This document shows, piece after piece, positions 1 through 7,541 of a stretch of DNA of 18,523 bases. A model generated the notes under the pieces. That model was given only the letters and a program-made list of their open reading frames with translations. It made no database searches and was not told the DNA's origin. This DNA is from CAZMXI01 sp964570205 (lineage in GTDB: Bacteria > Planctomycetota > Phycisphaerae > Tepidisphaerales > Tepidisphaeraceae): contig CAZMXI010000098.1 in assembly GCA_964570205.1 (NCBI GenBank), positions 1-18,523 on the forward strand. Direction: 5' to 3'. The number at the start of each line of letters is the position of its first letter. The first letter of the stretch is position 1. Made by a program: the position numbers and the translations under genes.

Positions 1-89
1 GCGCAAGCCTAACATGCGCCGTACTGCGCTACGCCTGGATTGAGGACGCTCTAGCCGGCGGCTTCCCGGCAAGCGGTGGCAATCGTCAA

Positions 90-1106
90 TCAACGATCGC
101 TTGCCGGAGTCTCGGGTTTCTGCGGGTCGAGATACGCCGACTTGAGGCGTTCCAACTCCGCTGCCGTGATCGATAGCACCGAACCGTGGCGAAGCGGATA
201 CGGGAAGCGGAAGTCGGTGGCGAGCTTGAATTGGCCGGTGCTCAGGTCCTGGCTGATAAACGGCATGTAGCCGAACGCCCCGGGGCCGATCCGGTCGCTG
301 ACATTATCCAGCAGCAGACACCACTCGGGCGGCTGACCGCCAGTGGCAGGTTTCAATTGGAAGCAGATGGGGCCTTCGAAGTTCTTCCCCTTGCCGGCCG
401 TGAATTGCTGCACCTCCTGCCAAGGCCCCATGAGTCTCTTGCTGCTCGCCATGCTGACCGACTTGTCCTTGTCATCCTTCGTGAAACGGTAATAGGTGTC
501 GCCGTCGCGCACGATGTTGATGTCGATGACATGATCGGGCCTTTCGACATAGACAAAGGGCTTGTCGAACGCACGGAAATCCTTGGTGCGCGCCGCCCAG
601 ATGCGCTGCTTGGCGAAGTTGTCGCTCTTGGTGGTCGAAGCCCAATAGACCAGGTAATCGCCGGCCTCTTTATCGTAAATCGCCTCGGGCGCCCAGGCAC
701 AACCGGCGTCTTCGGGAGCGACCAGCGCCAGTCGCGGCGGCGACCAATGCACCAGATCGGTCGATTCCCAGATGACGATGGACCGGCTGCCCGCACGCGT
801 GTGCCGACGCCAGTCCCTGTTCCTGTTGACACACAGATCGGTGGCGATCAGCCAGACCTTCTTCGCGTCGCCAGACCGCAGAAGAAACGAATCGCGCACG
901 CCTTTCTCGCCCACGTCGCTGACCAGCACGGGGTTGCCATCCTTCAGCGCTTTCCACTGCCTACCATCCTGGCTGATCGCCATGTAGACCTGCTCGGACA
1001 TCGGCGTGGTCTCGTCTCTGAACGTCGTGAAAAGGAATCCGCCGCCCTTTGCCGCCGACGGGTGGATCCAGAAAGTAACAGAAATCAGAAGTAGAAGGTT
1101 CTTCAT
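90..1106 (-). CDS. Secreted glycoside hydrolase family 43-like protein
   Basis: The 338-residue protein probably hydrolyses arabinose- or xylose-containing polysaccharides outside the cytoplasm. It begins with a signal peptide (residues 1-19, MKNLLLLISVTFWIHPSAA), and that decides the start: the frame stays open to 1304, but the extra N-terminal part looks non-coding. A five-bladed beta-propeller of GH43 type is suggested by RDSFLL (71-76), WAPEAIYD (138-145) followed by a YLVYWAS strand, VIDINIV (193-199, candidate pKa-modulating Asp195), FEGP (243-246, candidate catalytic acid Glu244) and a closing RHGSV (306-310). The length suits a single-domain GH43. No strong Shine-Dalgarno is visible. 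No sugar transporter or other polysaccharide gene adjoins it, so the substrate cannot be named. The fold family is fairly sure; the activity is inferred. Confidence 0.8.
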   Translation of the reverse strand: MKNLLLLISVTFWIHPSAAKGGGFLFTTFRDETTPMSEQVYMAISQDGRQWKALKDGNPVLVSDVGEKGVRDSFLLRSGDAKKVWLIATDLCVNRNRDWRRHTRAGSRSIVIWESTDLVHWSPPRLALVAPEDAGCAWAPEAIYDKEAGDYLVYWASTTKSDNFAKQRIWAARTKDFRAFDKPFVYVERPDHVIDINIVRDGDTYYRFTKDDKDKSVSMASSKRLMGPWQEVQQFTAGKGKNFEGPICFQLKPATGGQPPEWCLLLDNVSDRIGPGAFGYMPFISQDLSTGQFKLATDFRFPYPLRHGSVLSITAAELERLKSAYLDPQKPETPASDR

Positions 1107-1524
1107 CTTGTTCACCGCACTAGCGCTGCCTCTGCGAACGGGAATGGATGAGGCTCCCCAAAACGCTCCACCCGATTGCCCCGTTGGGAAGGACATGCTG
1201 GGATAAAGACCAGTGGCCTCGGCTTTCCATGATGGCTCAGCATACGAGAAGGCGGTGGCAGGAGGAAGAACCGCCGCCAGACGCGCACACCGCCGTGGAC
1301 CCAATGACTCCGACGATCACCACCGCTGCGTCTTCGGCAACAGAATCCGCGTTACTGCTGCGACTCGGGTGGGGCGCACGCCGGTTGAAACGGAAGTCGT
1401 TCTGGCCATTGATGATCTGCTCGATGAGGTGATGCTCCGCATGTTCAGCAAATGGCCGAACAAAGACGCCAACCGCACCGGTCACAGAACACCTTTGGAA
1501 TACGCATGACTCCGCAATAGGACC

Positions 1525-1545
1525 GCCGGACGACATTGGCCAGAA
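1525..1545 (+). repeat. 21-bp direct repeat, copy 1
   Basis: This 21-mer starts gccggacg and ends attggccagaa. It matches 1888-1908 at 19 of 21 positions, the two differences being adjacent (ac here, gt there). An inverted partial copy of the right half (ttctggccatt) lies at 1400-1410. Function unknown. Confidence 0.5.
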
Positions 1546-1701
1546 ATCAATACCTTCCGACACTCCATCTCCGGACCGCGATCATCGGACACCGCTGGCT
1601 CTTCAGGCGATTCGGATGATGGCTGAGATGCCGCCGCGACCGGTCATTAGCGCGCATGCGCGGCGGCCACGCCCTGCGTGGTTAGAACGAACCCTGGAAA
1701 C

Positions 1702-1860
1702 TCACTTGCCCGCCTTGCGAAGTCGCCTCCGATGCTTCTCTAGCGCCCGCAGGTACTTAAGGCCGAAGACTGCCTCATCGGCCGGCGGCTTGACCGACGC
1801 TTTGGTGTCCGCAGGAACGACCACCCCCACAGCAGAACACGACGCAAGCAAAAGCGCAAG
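1702..1860 (-). pseudogene. Possible remnant of a small lipoprotein gene
   Basis: One frame encodes about 52 residues with a lipobox-like start (LALLLASC), a Val/Pro/Ala/Lys linker, then a compact basic helix (DEAVFGLKYLRALEKHRRRL) before a TGA stop. GC at third codon positions is high, as in real genes nearby. An in-frame stop sits directly upstream (1861-1863), and no ATG with a ribosome-binding site starts the frame. An ATG at 1864-1862 is in another frame; a small indel just after it would fuse the two into a short lipoprotein signal. This is therefore either a frameshifted gene or a chance ORF. I do not recognise the family. Confidence 0.25.
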
Positions 1861-1887
1861 TCATTATCTTGCTTAATCGAAGAAGAT

Positions 1888-1908
1888 GCCGGACGGTATT
1901 GGCCAGAA
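1888..1908 (+). repeat. 21-bp direct repeat, copy 2
   Basis: Second copy of the 21-mer at 1525-1545, 19 of 21 identical and 363 bp away. It lies just upstream of the AT-rich promoter region. Confidence 0.5.
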
Positions 1909-1933
1909 TATTAACATACCCCAAACTTTTTTG

Positions 1934-1962
1934 TTGACGCGCCAAAACCGTTAGGATATAAT
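1934..1962 (+). promoter_or_regulatory. Near-consensus sigma-70 promoter
   Basis: The -35 box TTGACG (1934-1939) and the perfect -10 box TATAAT (1957-1962) are 17 bp apart, matching the vegetative consensus at 11 of 12 positions. Transcription would start near 1969, leaving a leader of roughly 28 nt before the ATG at 1997. It is the only promoter of this quality I find in the window. Confidence 0.8.
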
Positions 1963-1967
1963 TATCC
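1954..1967. promoter_or_regulatory. Palindrome over the -10 box, candidate operator
   Basis: GGATATAATTATCC has 5-bp inverted arms (GGATA/TATCC) around a 4-nt centre and covers the whole -10 hexamer. A repressor bound here would block the promoter. The same arms with a 3-nt centre occur at 11308-11320. Function is inferred. Confidence 0.35.
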
Positions 1968-1996
1968 CGTACATAATCCTACTGTCAGGAGGCAGT

Positions 1997-2599
1997 ATGC
2001 TCACGCTTCGTCAGCTCCAGCGTCTGTTCAACGACCACCAGCATGGCCGCATCCTCCGCCTTTGCCTTGAGATGCGACCCGAAACCTCCGACCGCCTCCT
2101 CCTCACTCTCTCCGCAAAGCCAATCACCGCCAGCGCCATCGCTGTCATCCGCCTCGATGAACTCGGCCAGCCCCATGCGCCGCTCTGTCGATCCGCCCTC
2201 GACTCCATCCTCCGAGCCCAGCAGGCCGACGGCGGCTGGGGCGATCCGCTGGCTTCCGCTTTGTGCATCCGCGCCCTCATGTGCTCGCACGGCCACGGCG
2301 CGGCCATCGATCGCGGCATCCGCCACCTCGCCACCCTCCAGAAGACCGATGGCGCCTGGCCGCGCGAGCCCATCCGCCGCCTCCCGGCCGACGCCTTCAC
2401 CTCCGCCTTTATCCTTTTCCAACTCGCGGCCGATCATCGTTTTGCCGCCGCCTGTCGCGTCGACACCGCCGCGGCCTGGCTCGCATCTCATCAGTCCGTC
2501 CTCGACGCCCAGACATCGCGATTATGGAGGCTTGCGCGTTCCAGAATGCCCGCGCAGGCGCATATGCCCCCACCTCCGCTTTTCATTGGAGCCAATTAA
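1997..2599 (+). CDS. Short terpenoid-cyclase-like (alpha/alpha) repeat protein
   Basis: A 200-residue cytosolic protein with repeats like those of squalene-hopene cyclases and prenyltransferase beta subunits. QW-type motifs are visible at residues 72-87 (LRAQQADGGWGDPLAS) and 111-125 (LATLQKTDGAWPREP), with a weaker third helix pair at 157-183. The start is firm: AGGAGG at 1987-1992 is 4 nt before the ATG, behind a near-consensus promoter. Squalene-hopene cyclases have about 650 residues and a catalytic DXDD motif; this protein is a third of that and I see no DXDD, so it is probably not an active cyclase. It may bind a ligand or protein through a partial toroid, or be a truncated relative. 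The Pro-rich C-terminus (about 184-200) looks disordered. No isoprenoid gene adjoins it. Confidence 0.7.
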   Translation: MLTLRQLQRLFNDHQHGRILRLCLEMRPETSDRLLLTLSAKPITASAIAVIRLDELGQPHAPLCRSALDSILRAQQADGGWGDPLASALCIRALMCSHGHGAAIDRGIRHLATLQKTDGAWPREPIRRLPADAFTSAFILFQLAADHRFAAACRVDTAAAWLASHQSVLDAQTSRLWRLARSRMPAQAHMPPPPLFIGAN

Positions 2600-2628
2600 A
2601 AACGCCCGCGTCCCCATGACCGGAGGGC

Positions 2629-2668
2629 AAAAAGGCAGAGGGCGATCAACGTGCCCGGATCGCCCTCT
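2629..2668 (-). terminator. Rho-independent terminator of the LysM gene
   Basis: A perfect 11-bp stem (arms 2637-2647 and 2658-2668, agagggcgatc/gatcgccctct) with a 10-nt loop is followed on the minus strand by GCC and then five T (2633-2629). It sits about 130 nt after the LysM stop. No T-run follows on the plus strand, but the hairpin lies between convergent genes and could also affect plus-strand transcripts. Confidence 0.6.
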
Positions 2669-2727
2669 AGGCCACAACCCCGTATTGTCGTGCAACGCCA
2701 TCGCCCCCGTGGCTTCCGCAAGGTCGG

Positions 2728-2747
2728 GCAGACACTCGCGTGTCTGC
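2728..2747. repeat. Perfect stem-loop, first of an abutting pair
   Basis: Arms gcagacac (2728-2735) and gtgtctgc (2740-2747) form an 8-bp stem with a TCGC tetraloop. It directly abuts the next stem-loop, and both lie in the presumed 3' UTR of the LysM gene. Confidence 0.6.
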
Positions 2748-2777
2748 GCGTGGGTGGGCAGCAGTGTCCACCCACGC
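2748..2777. repeat. Perfect stem-loop, second of an abutting pair
   Basis: Arms gcgtgggtgg (2748-2757) and ccacccacgc (2768-2777) form a 10-bp stem around a 10-nt loop. It begins about 22 nt past the LysM stop, has no T-run, and may belong to a dispersed intergenic repeat or stabilise the transcript end. Confidence 0.6.
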
Positions 2778-2799
2778 ATTTCCCGAATCCGGCGCAGCC

Positions 2800-3792
2800 T
2801 TAGCCGTTCGTTCCGGCCACCGGCGCGCCGGGTATCGAATTCGCCGGCGTCTCGGCGGGCGTCACCGGGCTCGAAGGAATCAACTTCGTCGGAGGTTCCG
2901 GCAGCAGAAGCACCATCTTCGGCTTCAGCGCTGCCGGATTCGGCCCGATCGTCTGCTTGTTCAGGTCGTACAGCTTGGCCACCCGGTCGGGCCTGCCATA
3001 CAGCGTCCGCGAGATCCGCTCCAGGCTGTCGCCGGGTTTGACCTCGTAGTGCGTGGCTTCATTCACCGGGCCCGTCGCCATGACCGGCGTCACTGCGGTC
3101 GCCGGCACCACATCGCCTTTGCCCGGCACCTTGATCGTCATGCCGGCCTTCAGGCGATTTGCCGTCACTGACGGGTTCGCCCGTTGGATGTGCGACCAGT
3201 AAACGCCGTTGCCATACTCGGCCCTGGCGATGGTCCAGTACGTTTCGCCCGGCTTCACGACGTAATCGCGAATGCCGGTCGGCGCCACGGCGGGTGGAGA
3301 GATGGTGTTGCCTGGCGGAAGGCCGGGCATGCGGTCCGTGTCCGTGGTGCCGGGGATCGGCGGCGTCGTGCTGCGGGTAATCACCGGCGGCACCGGCGCG
3401 CCGTTATCCAGCGCTCGGCTCCAGTCCCAGGGCTGCGCCGCGTCCGGCGTTGTTCCCGTACCGGCGCCGCCCGCCACCGGCGTACCGCCCGTGTGGGTTC
3501 CAGCGTCCGGCGGCGTGGTCGTATCGCCGGGCCACCCGACCACCGGCGGCACCGCCACATGGTTGTCCGTGTTGGCTGGCGGGAGGCCGCCCGCCGGGTT
3601 CTCCGTGTTTCCCGTTCCGCTCGCCGCGGCATCGCCGAGACCCGTTTGCGCGGGATCCTTTATGGCCAGCGAATCGCCCGAAGGGCGAGTCTGATCCGGA
3701 TTGGGGTTGTCTGTGAAGAAAAGCACGTAGGCCAGAACCACGCCAAACAACATCCCGCCGACTGCAAGCCCGAGTTTCACATCCTTGCGCAT
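2800..3792 (-). CDS. Membrane-anchored protein with two LysM domains
   Basis: 330 residues: a short basic N-terminus, one transmembrane helix (about 7-26), a long Pro/Gly/Thr-rich linker (27-172), then two LysM domains (about 175-223, starting YVVKPGETYWTIA, and 247-298, starting HYEVKPGDSLERIS) and a Pro-rich tail. LysM domains bind N-acetylglucosamine polymers such as peptidoglycan, so the protein probably tethers the cytoplasmic membrane to the cell wall, with the LysM part outside. There is no fused catalytic domain; a partner hydrolase or division protein is possible but not shown. The start is supported by AAAGGAGT (3807-3800) a few bases before the ATG. It follows secDF on the same strand, but a 267-bp gap with a strong hairpin suggests a separate transcript. 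Confidence 0.85.
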   Translation of the reverse strand: MRKDVKLGLAVGGMLFGVVLAYVLFFTDNPNPDQTRPSGDSLAIKDPAQTGLGDAAASGTGNTENPAGGLPPANTDNHVAVPPVVGWPGDTTTPPDAGTHTGGTPVAGGAGTGTTPDAAQPWDWSRALDNGAPVPPVITRSTTPPIPGTTDTDRMPGLPPGNTISPPAVAPTGIRDYVVKPGETYWTIARAEYGNGVYWSHIQRANPSVTANRLKAGMTIKVPGKGDVVPATAVTPVMATGPVNEATHYEVKPGDSLERISRTLYGRPDRVAKLYDLNKQTIGPNPAALKPKMVLLLPEPPTKLIPSSPVTPAETPANSIPGAPVAGTNG

Positions 3793-3969
3793 AAGTGGGA
3801 CTCCTTTCCCGATCTCAGCCCGCTGCCTTCGTTGTTATCGGCCGTCGCGCCGTTCACGCGTGAGCGTTCCCGACCGATTCAGCGTGTCTTGGCGCGCTGG
3901 AGGGAGCTGACTGGCTCTATTCTGTGCAACCGGGCCCGGCAATGCAAGTATTGCGCTTCGATCCTGCGC

Positions 3970-4031
3970 AAAAAAACGCCGCCCATGACACAAACCGGAG
4001 GATGACGCCCAAAAGCGGCATCCTCCGGTTT
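3970..4031 (-). terminator. Long stem-loop downstream of secDF, probable terminator
   Basis: A perfect 13-bp stem (aaaccggaggatg 3992-4004, catcctccggttt 4019-4031) has a 14-nt loop that can add three more pairs (cgc/gcg). On the minus strand it begins about 28 nt after the secDF stop. A run of seven T (3976-3970) follows about 15 nt beyond the stem, farther than usual, so termination is likely but not textbook. Confidence 0.5.
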
Positions 4032-4059
4032 CCATCCCGGCGGCAGTGTTTGCGGCAGG

Positions 4060-7000
4060 CTATGCCTGCGGCACCCGGCCCGCCACGGGAACTCTGCCCG
4101 TGGCGGTCGTCGCCACCAGGTCCTTGCGGCCCAGCAGCAGAATCGGCGATGCGATCGCGATCGAGGAATACGTGCCGACCAGGATGCCGATCAGCAGGGC
4201 GAAGGTGAAACCGTGAATGCCCGGGCCGCCGTACACGTACATGACGGCCACCGTAACGATCGTGGTGCCGCCCGTCAGCAGCGTGCGGGACAGGGTCTGA
4301 TTGATCGAGTCATTGATGATCTGCCGGTCCACATGCCCGAACTTGCCGCGGTTTTCGCGGATTCGGTCGAACACGACAACGGTGTCATTCATGGAATAGC
4401 CGATGACCGTCAGCACCGCCGCCACCAGCGTCAGGTTCATGCGGAACGCGTCGATCATCAGGAAACTGCCGAGGGCGGTGTTGGCCACATAATGAGAGAT
4501 GCCTATCGCGCCGATGGTGAACAGCGCATCGTGCAGCAGAGCCAGCACGGTGGCCGAGCCGAACTTCAGGTTGCCGAATCGCAGCCAGATGTACACCATA
4601 ATGAAGACGACCGACAGCACCAGCGCGATGATGGCGTCCTTCAGGGTGGCCTGCGCGACCTGCGGACTGAAATTGGTGACCTTCTGCAACGGGGGCGGCT
4701 CGGCCACGGCAGTCTTCACCGACTCCCATAGGTCCGAAGCCATGCCTTCGCGCCAGGCGGCCTGTTTGTCAATGCTCTCGGCATCCCAGCGAAGCGACTG
4801 GTCCGACGCCAGCACGACGGCGGTTGCGGTCGGCTGATCGCCGCCGGGGCCCTCGACCGCGAGCTTTCGGTAGGGCTTGTTGTCGCGGAGGCGGGCGCGG
4901 TTGACCCGGTCCGTGATCTCACTGGGCCTGAGCGGCGGATCGATGCCCTTGAGGATGACCGCGACGCCGCCCTCGAACTCCTCGGCGCTCTGGGGCAGCC
5001 AGTCCAGACCCTCAAGCCTGATCGCCCGGCTGCCGACCTCGCCGCTGTAAACCACGGGCTGTATCAGCTTCGCCGACATGGCGGCGGTGTACTCGCCCTT
5101 GCCCGGTATCTCAAACCGCGACGGCAGCTCGACCGCCAGCACATCCTCCAGCGCCTTCATGATGATGTTCTTGACGACATTGGCTTTCTCATGGGGCGTG
5201 ACGATCTCGTATTCACGCTGCGAGTTGCCGATGCTCACCACCTGGGCGCTGGGAAGCTCGTTCTCCTTGTCATACGGCGCCAGCAGCTTGCGCATGTCCT
5301 CCAGCGCCACATCCCGCTTCAGTCGCACCTCGACCGTCGTCCCACCGACGAACTCGGTGTCGAACATCTGCTTGCCCTTGAAGATGAACGCCGAAAGGCC
5401 GACCAGGATCATCACCGTGCTGAAGGTGGAGAATATCCATGCCTTGCTCATCCAGTCGATGTTCGGCCGCAGCATCTTGTCCCAGTTCGGGAACGACAGC
5501 GGGAGGCTCCCCAGCCGCTTGATTCCGAACTGGTCGATCATGATGTCGAAGATCGTCCGGGTGACGAACAGGGCCGTGAACAGGCTGCTGCACATGCCGA
5601 TCAGCAGCGTCAGTCCGAATCCCTTCACTTCCTCGGACCCCAGCCACCAGAGCAGCAGCGAGGTGATCGCTGTCGTCACGTTTGAATCGAGAATCGCGCT
5701 CCAGGCCCGGTCGTAGGCATTGCGCATCGCCATCCGCAGCGACAGCCCGCGGTGCTGCTCCTCGCGCAGTCGCTCGAAGATCAGCACGTTGGCGTCCACC
5801 GCCATGCCGACCGTCAGCACCAACGCCGCGATGCCCGGCAGCGTGAACGTCGCGTTAAAGGCGGCCATCGCGCCCAGGATCAGCACCAGGTTGATCAACA
5901 CCGCGATGGTGGCCACCACGCCCGTTAGAAAGTAATAACCGATCAGGAACGCCGCCGTCACCACCAGACCCACGATCGACGCGACGAACCCGCGCATCAG
6001 GTTGTCCTTGCCCAGCGTCGGGCTGACGGTGCGCTCCATGAGCGGCTGATCGGCAAGCTGCGCCGGCAGCGATCCGGCGTTGAGCGTGCGCACCAGGTAA
6101 TCGATGTCGTCATCGCTGAAATCGCCCGAAATCTGGCCGCTGCCGCCGATGCGCTCGTTTATGTTCGGCGCGCTGATCAGCTTCTGGTCGAGCACGATCG
6201 CCAGCGGCGTCTGCACGTTCCGGCCCGTCAGATCGCCGAACAGCACCGCGCCCATCGAGTCGAACTGGAACGACACGATCGGACGCATCTTCTGCGGGTC
6301 GGTGTCCCGCGTGGCGCGGGACAGGCCCCAGTCCTTGCTCTTGTCCGCGCTGTGAACCATGGACTTGTCGGGCGTCGTGTAAGCCAGCGCCCAGGTCTTG
6401 CCCCCGTACTCCACCGTGCGGTGGTGCGTGAATTCCTGCGGCTGATCCACCTCATACCAGCGCGCCACATCATTTGCCTTGGGCGTCGGGCCTTCTTCCA
6501 GCAGCCGCTTGGCCATCGAGTCAAACAACGCCTGGTCGGTCACCAGGATGTGGAATTCCAGCAATCCCGCCCCGCGCAGCAGCCGCTTCAGGCCCTCCGC
6601 GTCCGCCACCTTGTTCTTTACATCCGCGTAGGCATCGTAGGTCCGGACGAACTCGTCGATCGCCGCCTGCCGGTCGCTCCAGCCGGGGTGCTGCGATTTG
6701 AACTTGTCAATCTTCTTCTGCCGCTCGGCCAGCTTCTCCGCCACCACCTTTTGCCGCCCGCGGCGAGTCGCATCATCGATCGCCGACTGGAACAGTTCCA
6801 GTTCCGACGACAAACGCTGCACGGGAAGGTTCGACTCCTCGATCTCCTTCTCGGCCGCGCGGATCTCATCCTTCAGATCCACGATCCGCTCGACGATCTT
6901 GGTCTCCTGCGCCTTGGCCAGTTGCTGATACAGGTCCACCAGCTTCCTGTACAGCGTCAGCCGCTCCGGGCTGCCCTTGGCCAGGCTCTCCAGGACCTTC

Positions 7001-7461
7001 TGCATCGCCGCCGGGTCCGTCATCTTCACCGCGGCCTGAAGGCTCGTCTGCACCACGCCCGGGCGAACGTTCGTCTGCTCCAGCGCGTTCTGCGCAATCT
7101 GGTAGGCCTTGCGGGCCGCATCGGCCTTGTCGGCGCCCTCGCTCAGCGGCATCTGAATTTCCAGAAGGTGCGGCCCCTGCGGACGCCAGATCAGGTTGCG
7201 AACGCCATCCGGATCCACACGACGCTTCAGCGCGTCGGCCACCTGCTGCGACAGGTTGTCCGTCGCGCCGCCCGGAGGAGGCTTGATCTCATACAGCAGG
7301 CTCGTCCCACCGCTGATGTCGATGCCGGGCTTCAGGTTGTGCTTCGCGGACCACGGCCGGCCGAAATCAAACAGCCGCTGCGGCGGCCAGACAATGCATA
7401 GCAGTCCCACCGCCAGCACAAATACGATCAGCGTGATTCGTCCGGTATTCTTCGTATCCAT
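4060..7461 (-). CDS. secDF: Protein translocase SecD-SecF fusion
   Basis: A 1133-residue inner-membrane protein joining SecD and SecF, which use the proton gradient to help the SecYEG channel complete protein export. SecD part: first TM helix about 9-25, KPGIDISGGTSLL (44-56), a P1-type periplasmic region, then five TM helices about 490-645 with VGMAVDANVLIFERLREE (551-568). SecF part: TM1 about 673-694, VGGTT (705-709), a large periplasmic region to about 935, then TM helices about 940-1110 with IGYSMNDTVVVFDRIREN (1020-1037). Separate E. coli SecD (about 615 aa) and SecF (about 320 aa) total roughly 200 residues fewer; the excess is mainly a charged helical insert at about 150-290 and an enlarged SecF periplasmic loop. 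Start: ATG at 7461 without a clear Shine-Dalgarno. It lies 80 bp after yajC in the usual tgt-yajC-secDF order. Confidence 0.97.
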   Translation of the reverse strand: MDTKNTGRITLIVFVLAVGLLCIVWPPQRLFDFGRPWSAKHNLKPGIDISGGTSLLYEIKPPPGGATDNLSQQVADALKRRVDPDGVRNLIWRPQGPHLLEIQMPLSEGADKADAARKAYQIAQNALEQTNVRPGVVQTSLQAAVKMTDPAAMQKVLESLAKGSPERLTLYRKLVDLYQQLAKAQETKIVERIVDLKDEIRAAEKEIEESNLPVQRLSSELELFQSAIDDATRRGRQKVVAEKLAERQKKIDKFKSQHPGWSDRQAAIDEFVRTYDAYADVKNKVADAEGLKRLLRGAGLLEFHILVTDQALFDSMAKRLLEEGPTPKANDVARWYEVDQPQEFTHHRTVEYGGKTWALAYTTPDKSMVHSADKSKDWGLSRATRDTDPQKMRPIVSFQFDSMGAVLFGDLTGRNVQTPLAIVLDQKLISAPNINERIGGSGQISGDFSDDDIDYLVRTLNAGSLPAQLADQPLMERTVSPTLGKDNLMRGFVASIVGLVVTAAFLIGYYFLTGVVATIAVLINLVLILGAMAAFNATFTLPGIAALVLTVGMAVDANVLIFERLREEQHRGLSLRMAMRNAYDRAWSAILDSNVTTAITSLLLWWLGSEEVKGFGLTLLIGMCSSLFTALFVTRTIFDIMIDQFGIKRLGSLPLSFPNWDKMLRPNIDWMSKAWIFSTFSTVMILVGLSAFIFKGKQMFDTEFVGGTTVEVRLKRDVALEDMRKLLAPYDKENELPSAQVVSIGNSQREYEIVTPHEKANVVKNIIMKALEDVLAVELPSRFEIPGKGEYTAAMSAKLIQPVVYSGEVGSRAIRLEGLDWLPQSAEEFEGGVAVILKGIDPPLRPSEITDRVNRARLRDNKPYRKLAVEGPGGDQPTATAVVLASDQSLRWDAESIDKQAAWREGMASDLWESVKTAVAEPPPLQKVTNFSPQVAQATLKDAIIALVLSVVFIMVYIWLRFGNLKFGSATVLALLHDALFTIGAIGISHYVANTALGSFLMIDAFRMNLTLVAAVLTVIGYSMNDTVVVFDRIRENRGKFGHVDRQIINDSINQTLSRTLLTGGTTIVTVAVMYVYGGPGIHGFTFALLIGILVGTYSSIAIASPILLLGRKDLVATTATGRVPVAGRVPQA

Positions 7462-7541
7462 AGGTGACTACCGTTATTCAGTCTCTCGATCGTCGCCCCC
7501 ACGCCGGCCGTGTCGGCCGGCTCCCCTCCGCCTCTGCCGTC

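Larger units (their letters stand above)
1107..1933. other. Long stretch with no convincing intact gene
   Basis: More than 800 bases without a supported gene. Frames open on both strands between about 1210 and 1560 conflict with each other, lack ribosome-binding sites and resemble no family I know. The stretch holds a possible small lipoprotein remnant (1702-1860) and two copies of a 21-bp repeat. It turns AT-rich from about 1860 on, leading into the promoter at 1934-1962. Decayed genes are a reasonable explanation, but this is inference. Confidence 0.5.

Noticed and set aside
186..1094. 302-codon plus-strand ORF
   Set aside because: Antisense to the GH43 gene, no family resemblance, and a composition typical of a shadow frame; the minus-strand protein has clear motifs.
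1107..1304. N-terminal extension of the GH43 gene to 1304
   Set aside because: A clean signal peptide starts at 1106, so the upstream 66 codons are very unlikely to be translated.
1237..1563. 108-codon minus-strand ORF and overlapping plus-strand ORF (1213-1509)
   Set aside because: They contradict each other, lack ribosome-binding sites, and neither resembles a known family.
1777..1866. Cys-rich 29-codon ORF from the ATG at 1866
   Set aside because: Out of frame with the lipobox-like stretch, no ribosome-binding site; the Cys and Gly codons are probably an accident of frame.
2043..3041. 332-codon plus-strand ORF
   Set aside because: Ser/Pro/Arg-rich shadow running out of frame through the cyclase-repeat gene, a terminator and the LysM gene.
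3930..3939. ccgggcccgg palindrome as an operator of the LysM gene
   Set aside because: A 10-bp GC-only palindrome is expected by chance at this GC content, and no promoter boxes flank it convincingly.
6352..7401. 349-codon plus-strand ORF
   Set aside because: Antisense to the well-supported secDF gene; Leu/Arg/His-rich shadow composition.
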